NCBI GenBank assembly: GCA_000697355.1
Contig: JNEN01000850.1
Span: forward strand, 1 to 64,000
Origin: Syncephalastrum monosporum B8922
Lineage: Eukaryota; Mucoromycota; Mucoromycetes; Mucorales; Syncephalastraceae
Reading direction: 5' to 3'
Length of the DNA: 64,000 nucleotides
Under the pieces are notes generated by a model. It did no database searches and was not told the DNA's origin. It was given only the letters and a program-made list of their open reading frames with translations. Each line of letters opens with the position of its first letter. The first letter of the stretch is position 1. Shown here piece after piece: positions 56,516 through 64,000 of the stretch. A program made the position numbers and the translations under genes.

Positions 56516-58652
56516 TTACACTTCAGGAGTAGGGGGAATAATGCCAGGAATGACATACTGTTCAAAACAGCTCAATGCGCCGACTAGACAAGCTAACAGA
56601 ACAGAGTGGAGAATCGTACGACGTAAGACTCTGCCTTCCTTGCCTTGCATGCCAATGGTGGACACACCCGTGGTCAGAGTTTGCGGCGAGACCATCTTGG
56701 AAGTCACGGCGCCTGCCGTGTTCGTCGCGGCCATCAAGACCGTTGAGAGACCAATCTCCTTGGCGGCCACGACCTGCAGGTTACCAAAGAGAGAATTGGC
56801 CGAGGTATCACTTCCAGACAAGAAACATCCGAACCAGCCGACCCAGGCAGACAGGAACGGGAAAGCACGTCCAACTTGAGATAAAGTGAGACCAATTGTG
56901 TAGACGATACCCGAATAGTTGTAAAGGTATGCAAACGCCATGATGAACGCCACAGTCAGATTGGCGAAAAACAGCTGCCGAATGCTATCTTTGAATGCGT
57001 GCCAGATCAGGACGGGTTTCTTTCCATAGAGGAGGACGATCACATCAAATAGCAAGCCGGCGACGAGAATGGCTGTACCGGTGGCCAAAGGTTGGAAGTC
57101 CCAGATCGCATCGTACGGCTTCTCATACAGTGTCAGCCAAACACGTTCGTGTACCTTCGGCCACTGCACGTTCTGCTCTCCGGCCTTGGAGACATTGGCA
57201 AACGTCCAGATAATTACAAGGATCACAATCAGTGCCCACGGGCTCCAGGCCAGCACAGTTTCGTACAGACTGGGCTTCTCTAGAGCAGCACTTTTATCTG
57301 GCTTGGACGGGCCAGGATTCTCTTCGTCGTTCACACCGTCTGGGTTCGTCTCTTCGTTGATGCGCGATGCATTCTCGATCCAGGTCGTCTGAGGTTTGTC
57401 AGCGCCCTTGTTGGCACCATCGGCTGCGTTGTTCGAGTGGGTGCTACTGGCGTCATCCGCAAGGGCTGCAGCCAGCATGTCGTTTTCGTCTCCCGAGACC
57501 GCTGATTCTGTCAGTCTTGCCTCGAACTCGGGTCGATATTTCGGCTTCCAGTACTGAACAAAAACGATGATAACCAGCAGCGAGATCAGACCTGACATCA
57601 GATCAGGTAACTCTGGTCCAACCAAGTTGGCGAAGATGCCCTGGATAAGGTGTATCAGTACGTTAGGACACGCTCTTTGTATCATATAGCATGCTCACCT
57701 GTGTCACGGCGAAAGACAGACCGGCAACCATTGCCAATGGCCAGCATTCAATGATACCCGGGCGAATACCAGCATAAAACGCAAGGCCATACAAAGGCAA
57801 GAACAAACTGAACAAGGGCAGTTGACGACCCAGCATGGCAGCGATACTCTTGTCGGGCAACCCGGTCAGCTTGGCGAGCGTGGTAATCGGGATACCGAGA
57901 GCGCCAAAGGCCACTGGCGTGGTATCGAAGAGTAGCACAAAGGTGAGCGCCTCGAGGGGTTTGAAGCTGTAAAGATAAGGTTTTTGTTGGCATGTGACTC
58001 TCCGCACTTCAGCCATATCTTACCCCAATGACACCAAGAGCGCGGAACAAATGGCGCCAGGTGTGCCGAAGCCCGCCACGCCTTCCAACAGCGCACAAAA
58101 GCTGAATGCGATCAGGATCAAGTACACACGTTTGTCGGGCGGCGTATTGGTCAGCATCCATCGCCGAAACAAGTCGAAAATGCCAGATCGCACCGCAACG
58201 TTGTAAATCCACCTAAGCACACGCGAATTGGTTTGTTAGCGTAGTGAATAAAAGATAAATACCAATACGTACATAGCGTTAAATACAATCCACATAATGG
58301 GCCATTCTGCGTAAACGATGCCGTTGGCAATCGAGGAAAACGCGATTTGCGCTGGCATGTGCCATGCAAATATGGCGATGAAAATACTAAAAGAGGTTAA
58401 TAAATCGGTATGTGCACTCACAGGTAAAAGAAGAAAAGTTCAAAAGCAGTATTGAGCTTACCAGCATACAAGGCCAGAGAAAGCAGCATAATGCGATGGA
58501 ATACGAAAGACACCGAGAGTTACGAGAACAACCAGGATTGGAATGAGACCCACAAAGAAAGATCCCACCAAGCTGCCCCGGATAGGCGCCAGCTCTTGGA
58601 CAAAGTAACCACCTTCGTATGCCTCAGGAGGCGCTGTAGGGATAGCAATCAT
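56516..58652 (-). CDS. L-lactate permease, LctP family
   Basis: Exons on the minus strand are 58652-58462, 58386-58273, 58212-58024, 57966-57699 and 57640-56516, giving 628 aa. LctP proteins import lactate or glycolate with protons. About 13 hydrophobic helices are visible. Family blocks: YAEWPIMWIVFNAMWIYNVAV, LEGVAGFGTPGAICSALLVS, PVAFGALGIPI, GRAFPFLSAWVGWFGCFLSGSDTSANSLFGNLQ and the closing VLMAATNTAGAVTSKMVSPQ. A hydrophilic loop of about 110 residues rich in Asp/Asn/Glu/Pro separates helices near residues 295-410. This family is mainly bacterial and archaeal and is absent from yeasts. Four phase-consistent introns and the eukaryotic loop show it is a resident gene. Confidence 0.96.
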
Positions 58653-60675
58653 TGAAGGCGCGCGTAAAGAGAAAGGAACAAGTAATGATGGATCTTTTTT
58701 TTCAAAAGACGTTATATTTTGTCGCTGGTTTTATATCAAGAACTGTTGTCCCCTTTTACGGATGTTGAGATGTCCGATCCCCGCCGACAAATCCAGCACT
58801 TGGGTCGAGTGGAGATTTACCCCGGATTTCCCTGAGTTTTGGTGTGGGAAATCATGGAGATCGGGTGTTACAACATGACGCTGTTTGTGGGGGATTCAGA
58901 ACTGCGAAGCCAGTCCACAATTGTTCGCGATTAACATATGTACGGTTTCGTGTGTTCGTTTCGTAGGGAATTTACCCTGTTGCGTCTTGGGAATGCCTTA
59001 CCCTCTGCAGTCTTCATTGTTCGAAAAGTTGATGTTGAGTCGGTCGCAGATTCTGTTCTCCAGATGAAATTTTAGTATGAAAGTTGTTTCAAACAAACTA
59101 CCAGATCAGGGCAAAAAAAAAGGAAAAAAAAGACCCATACTTACAGTACAAGACATCGCTTTAGTATCATTGGTTTTTTTTTTAGTTCAATGTACTTCTA
59201 GGATTCCACGGCTAAAAAGCCACTGATAACAATAAACTTCATCTCCATGAAGCCTTAGATGAGGACACTATAAATGCATGGAGTGAGTAAAATAAAATGC
59301 GGTCGTTTTCCCCCGAAAGACGTATCTCCCGGGCTGCGATATTTTTGCAAGCGTATATATAAAGATGCTTCTTTGCACAAAATATGGCGCTTGTTTGTGA
59401 AGGCATTCTTGACAGTAAAGAGCATTGGTTCAGTATGTGAGGGCGTAATACATTCCCACGACATGGATGGTAGAATATTCATCGCGTATGCTGCTTACAG
59501 CACCACGAAGACACTCACGTATGGGTTAGTGCTGCCAGGCGTAGCAGGCTAGCAGCCAGCGTAAATTGTCAGCTATCCATTATATACGTACATCAGTGCT
59601 GATATCCCTCGTTGCTTTAATTCTTATGTTCCACGAGTGTGGAGGGGAACAGTGCCTGAATACGACGTAAAGCGTCTCCAGTGATGATACAGACAGGCGC
59701 AAGGTTTCCCCCCCCCCAAAAAAAAAGAGTGTCAGGGTTTCAAGATATCTATTCTATGATCTTCATAGATCAAAATATGGCGCCTTATAATGAATAGTGT
59801 GTAGATCTGCACAAACATCATCGAGACCGGCTACACCTGTCATGTATAGTATGTATTGCCACATGGGTAAACGATGCAACCAAGTATAGAATTACCCAAC
59901 AACAATCATGGGGCAATCTAAATTTTTTTACTGTTTGCACCTTTGCAATATTATATCTTGCCATTCATCCTTACACAACCTGTGTGAGAATTCCATTATG
60001 CTCAGCTTCTTTGTATTCGTCATGTAGCCTGCCGGGGAATTTAAAGGAGAATTGCGACATTTGGGAATAATTATAAACTTGAACGACGCCATCGTCGAAT
60101 GTCAAAATTGGATGCGTGGGAGAAAATAGGGTCATGTGATACTTTTTGCTGCGATGCAGAACACACTTTCTTACATACGACCGTCCCAAAGGCAGAAACA
60201 TGTTTACATTGTATTTTGTATTGATTTGACAATTTGACGTTTTCTACAAGATGTTTGTAGTTTTTACACTTCTTTCGCGCTGTTGCTGATGCAATTTGTT
60301 TTATCATACCCTGTGAGCCATCATGCCTCCAGTAGACTAGAAGGGTGCTTATGTAAAAGAAGTTGCCCTGTTTTGTGTTCTCTGTCCTCTTTCCCACAGT
60401 CGAAGCACTGCTTGGAAAGCACAAGCAGTCGTACCTGGCAAAACTTAAAAATTGACGCTGAATGAGCAAAGAACAGCACCTCTCCCCACGAGCTTGCTAG
60501 CAGACGAGCTTTCGGTACTCAGGAAAGAAAAAAGCACAGATGTATAATCGAAGCGTTTTACATTTAAAGCAAACCGACAGCGAATTTTTTGAAGATATTG
60601 AATTAAAGTACACATTTAAATACACAAATATATTACATAATATAGAGATTAATGGGGAATCACATGGAGTGTCGT
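58653..60675. other. Intergenic, 2 kb, one protein-like remnant
   Basis: Mostly AT-rich. The minus-strand frame at 59971-60201 is listed separately. The right end is the 3' region of the sugar-transporter gene. Confidence 0.5.
59971..60201 (-). pseudogene. Short protein-like frame, possible remnant of an unidentified gene
   Basis: 76 codons from an ATG at 60201. The translation has a natural composition (YHMTLFSPTHPILTFDDGV, then FKFPGRLHDEYKEAEHNGIL), unlike random frames. No exon extending it was found on either side. It may be the end of a decayed multicopy gene. No family recognised. Confidence 0.3.
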
Positions 60676-62343
60676 TCAGTCCTTTCTCGCTGTCGCATCC
60701 TCGTACACACTGCTCACTTGGGCCTTATCTTCCTCCGGTGCCAACTCACGGTCAAAACTATCATCCTTGGCATAGCGAATCAACTTGGCTCCCCACATAA
60801 CATAGCAGAACTCGATGAAGAATGCACAAACGGGGATGACAAAAGCGATATGGATGCTCTTGTGGTCGTGGGCGAGGGCCATTAAGCTCGGGAAGAGAGC
60901 ACCACCCGAGACGCCCATGATGACTGTTATAAAAAATAAAGGTAAGAATCTGTTTCCTTCCCGTCACCTGTCCTCTTTTACATACCAATAGGTGCACCAT
61001 ATTTATAGTTTCTACCGAGATCCTTGGTTGCCAGGGCGAAGTTGGTCGGGAACATAATACTCTCAAAGAAGAGAATGATAATAAGGAAATAGGTTGCTTG
61101 CCAGGCCTCAACCGCAACCGCAAGGATAGCAAAAAGCATGGCGCCCACCGAAAACGCAGCTGTGACATGCTCAGCCTTGAACCAACGCATCAGGATGGCG
61201 CCAACGAAACGACCAATGGTGAAACACATCTGGCCAAGAGCAAGAAGTACAGAGCCCCACGCGTCGGTAAAACCACCCACTTCGGATGCGTAAAAGATAA
61301 AGAGTGAGGCGATTGCGACCTGCACACCAGTATAAATGAACTGGGTGATAGCGCCGAGGATCAAATGCGGGCTGAGCAGCGACGCACGTCGGATAGTCTC
61401 GCCCGTACCATTCTCGGCCGCCTGCTCTGCCTCCAGCTTCATTTGCTTTTCTTCGTCAAACTCGGGCACGTGAGCAAGCGCAAATAGGCAGGCAATCAGA
61501 AAGACACCTATGTAAAAGTGGCATGAGCTAAATGCGCATTGTAGGACAGGCTCGTTTTACTGTACCGCAACCGACACCAACGTATGTCCACTTGACAGAG
61601 TCCAAATTGCTCGTCTTGGCGTCGTTACCGCCGAAGAAAGCATAGGATGCCACGATGGGTGAGATGGTCGTTCCAATACCGTTGAAGGCTTGCGCAACGT
61701 TGATACGGACAGGCGCCCAGCGTCTTGATCCAATAATTGTAATGTACGAGTTTGCGCCTGTTTTTTTCAAGTCGGTTACTCCGCATGCATCATGACAACC
61801 TTTTGTGACACTTACAGTTCTCAAGCATGGAAATACCACAAGCAATGGTAAACAAGGAACCAATGAAGCCACCATAGACTATGTTGCTGGCTGAAGGATA
61901 AAAGCATAGTGCACCCAAAACATAAAGCATCAGACCCAAAAGGATGGTTCGCTTGTAGCCAATACGTTTCAGAATGAGACCGGCACTGCAGAAACACACA
62001 GATTAGATTAATTGTTGGCATAAAAAGAGAAGCGGCGCTTACATCGGACTCATGATGAAATAGGCACCAAAGTACGACACTTGCATGTATGTCGTCTGGG
62101 TGGTAGCTGTAAATTGAAAAGATTATTACATATATCAACGCTTTCATTGTTTTGTTTCTTACTCAATCCTAAAGCGGTTTGAAAGTGCTTGTTGAGCGTG
62201 TCAAGCAGACCATAACTAAAGCCCCAGAGAAAGAACAGGGTCGTGACCAAGGCACCGGGAATAAAGTAGTTGATGTTTTCGTCTAAATCATTGCTTGGTT
62301 TGGGTGGGTGTATAATGCTTCGAAGATTGTCTTTGATTCCCAT
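60676..62343 (-). CDS. Major facilitator sugar transporter, FucP (fucose/glucose-galactose) type
   Basis: Exons on the minus strand are 62343-62163, 62106-62043, 61985-61816, 61757-61566, 61507-60986 and 60923-60676, giving 458 aa. Twelve hydrophobic helices in two sets of six. FHS/FucP blocks: FIPGALVTTLFFLWGFSYGL with LNKHFQ, MQVSYFGAYFIMSPIAGLILKRIGYKR, LENCANSYITIIG, RRWAPVRINVAQAFNGIGTTISPI, then the second half with QFIYTGVQVAIASLFIFYASE, FVGAILMRWF and IMGVSGGALFPSLMALAHDH. The C-terminus is acidic. Proteins of this group carry fucose, glucose or galactose with protons; the substrate here is inferred. The length and exon phases are complete. Confidence 0.94.
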
Positions 62344-64000
62344 GATAACCGCTTGAGCTTGTCTGATAAGAAAAAGGAAAAAATGGAAGAAGGGTCGCTT
62401 TTATATGAATATCACACGCTTAACGCACACGTCGACATGCATTTTCCCATCTCAGGACGTGCTACACAGACCACATGACGTGTGAGCTTTTTCCAGCTGT
62501 ACGATCACCCCGCAAATTACCATTCTCTTAATCGATTTGACTTTTTTGTGTCGTCTCACGAAACCACAGAATCTCGCTTCCCCCGGATTACGTACACGCA
62601 CGCGGTATTTTTTATTCTCACCTGTTTTGTCTGCAGACCCTCCTTTGAGCTTCAGTATTCTACAAATCTACAACTCACGCGCAGACCACGTACAAACCGT
62701 TCGCCGATTTAAGTATCTCAAGTGACGCGGACCTGTGTCCCTTCCATATTGTTCGCACAGTGTGGGGGAACCGGAAATTTTTTACTTGGTACCGGCTTGG
62801 AGCCGTGGGAGCCATAATTGTATGGGAATCACCAGAAGTGGCAAAAATCATAACCTCACAAAATAGCTGTAGATCAACGCATAGACACACCTCTGGTTGA
62901 CGTTTCCTATCGCGGTGATCTTTTGAATCTTTCCACTGGTCTGGTTCATCCCGTCCAAGGGGCTTAAACATGGGAAGGAAAATCAGGTATGCGGGATATC
63001 GCGGATTGATCTGGAAGGCTTGCGAGCGATTTGAGCGTCATGTCCTCGAGGATCATGTCCCCAACATCTTAGTCCATCAGGTAAAGACAACTGACGATAT
63101 CAACTGTCAACTTTGCGTCCGGCCCTAAAAATCCCTCCGGTAATTCGAGTAACCAACGTCGGTTTTGATAATGACATATGGCAGGCACACAAGGATCACT
63201 TTAGTGCTGGATAGCTTCGGGTAAAGCCGAAGTAAATGATGCGGTACATTCCCTCTCTACGAAAGAAGATTCCTGTGGACCGCATTCTGGGCTCATTTCT
63301 CAGAATAAAACTTCATGCAAGTCACTGCCCCCTGATCTCACAGGCATAACCCCGGAAATTCAAGGTCTTCGATAGTGATACACAGGCTTGAGCAAATACA
63401 CTGCGTGTTATGTTGAGAGTTATCCGTGGATCTAAACGGGAAAAGAGAGTGAGTGTGGTGCTGCACGTTTTTTGATCCTAGCTGATCGAGGATAATGACC
63501 ATTAAGTGGTGTGCACTTATACGCTATTTGATTAGAACTTCCTTATCATTGTGGGTATCTTGCTGTATACGATCTCAACGACTGTTCGCTGCCCCTCGAG
63601 TTCTCTCTTTTGTATATCATGAACAAATCGGTTTCTAACTCCTCCGTCACAGAGTAACTCTTCTCTTTTTTTCATCAAGTCAAGATGAAGAGCATCCTTT
63701 TTTACTTTCATGTCGGATTTATGCTAACTTCCCTCTCGCTGTCGAGAGTCTATGAGTGCTGAAAAGACGACATAAGCAACTCAGGGGGCGTCCATCGCCT
63801 TTGGTCAAACATCGTCCTGACAGTCACTAGTGACTTTGTCAGCCTTCTCAGCATCTATCGTGACACCACTCCTTCCACAACCCTCAATCACAGGAGCTCG
63901 CGGAGGTTATCAAAATCTTGTGAAGGCCTATTGATCAAATCACCACTTTTTTCATGTATCTTTATGGTAACTTTCATATAATAACCTTGCATCAAATTCT
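62344..64000. other. Right end of the window, no gene recognised
   Basis: Promoter of the FucP-type gene on the left. The rest has no frame above 100 codons on either strand and no family similarity. A gene beginning beyond 64000 cannot be excluded. Confidence 0.5.

Overview
The window is nuclear DNA of a filamentous fungus. Almost all genes carry several short introns (about 45-130 bp) with clear GT..AG or GC..AG ends and a conserved phase. Gene families are fungal/eukaryotic: TUP1, SDS22, Sds3-like, DBP5, EMC4, GLR1, COX subunit VIa, BNA1-type dioxygenase. A MATA-type HMG-box gene, a degenerate Tc1 element inside a probable multicopy gene, a bacterial-type lactate permease and an archaeal-type phosphoglycerate mutase point to an early-diverging (Mucoromycota, probably Mucorales-like) fungus. 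That placement is inference; no rRNA or marker alignment was possible.

Layout. 1-2460: 3' end of an MLLE/PABC-domain RNA-binding protein and an unrecognised six-exon gene. 2461-7426: gene-poor stretch with a broken Tc1/mariner transposase between two minus-strand fragments. 7427-18402 (plus strand): UBE2T-like E2, peroxisomal enoyl-CoA isomerase/hydratase, CFEM-like wall protein, aspartic-protease-like protein lacking one catalytic Asp, glutathione reductase, DBP5 helicase. 18541-27738 (minus strand): PIP30/FAM192A-like, EMC4, a multi-TM protein, a haloacid-dehalogenase-like hydrolase, an Sds3-like protein with a 500-residue low-complexity N-terminus, and SDS22. 29654-34524: tetraspanin-like gene, TUP1 and COX13. 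35520-46185 (plus): TMEM184/Ost-alpha family protein, cytochrome b5, drug/metabolite-type transporter, kelch type I membrane protein, NOL8-like RRM protein, HMG-box factor. 46390-49670: archaeal-type iPGM, CMC1 (divergent from it over 190 bp) and HPRT. 51166-62343: 3-hydroxyanthranilate dioxygenase, GDSL phospholipase-like secreted enzyme, SAH/MTA-type amidohydrolase, LctP lactate permease and FucP-type sugar transporter. 62344-64000: no gene recognised.

Exon models were built by hand: each donor/acceptor pair was chosen so that reading phase and family similarity both continue, and each total CDS length was checked to be a multiple of three. About 142 introns were modelled; five use GC donors. 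No tRNA, rRNA, CRISPR array or prophage was seen.

Functional themes are mixed, as expected for a fungal chromosome segment: transcriptional repression and chromatin (TUP1, Sds3-like, HMG), mitochondrial respiration (COX13, CMC1), purine and kynurenine metabolism (HPRT, HAO, amidohydrolase), redox (GLR1, cytochrome b5), and uptake of organic acids and sugars (LctP, FucP). The most unusual items are the pseudo-aspartic protease, the HMG gene in a non-sex-locus context, the bacterial-type lactate permease beside an amidohydrolase and a FucP transporter, the frequency of GC-AG introns, and a 10-nt microexon that encodes the heme ligand of cytochrome b5.
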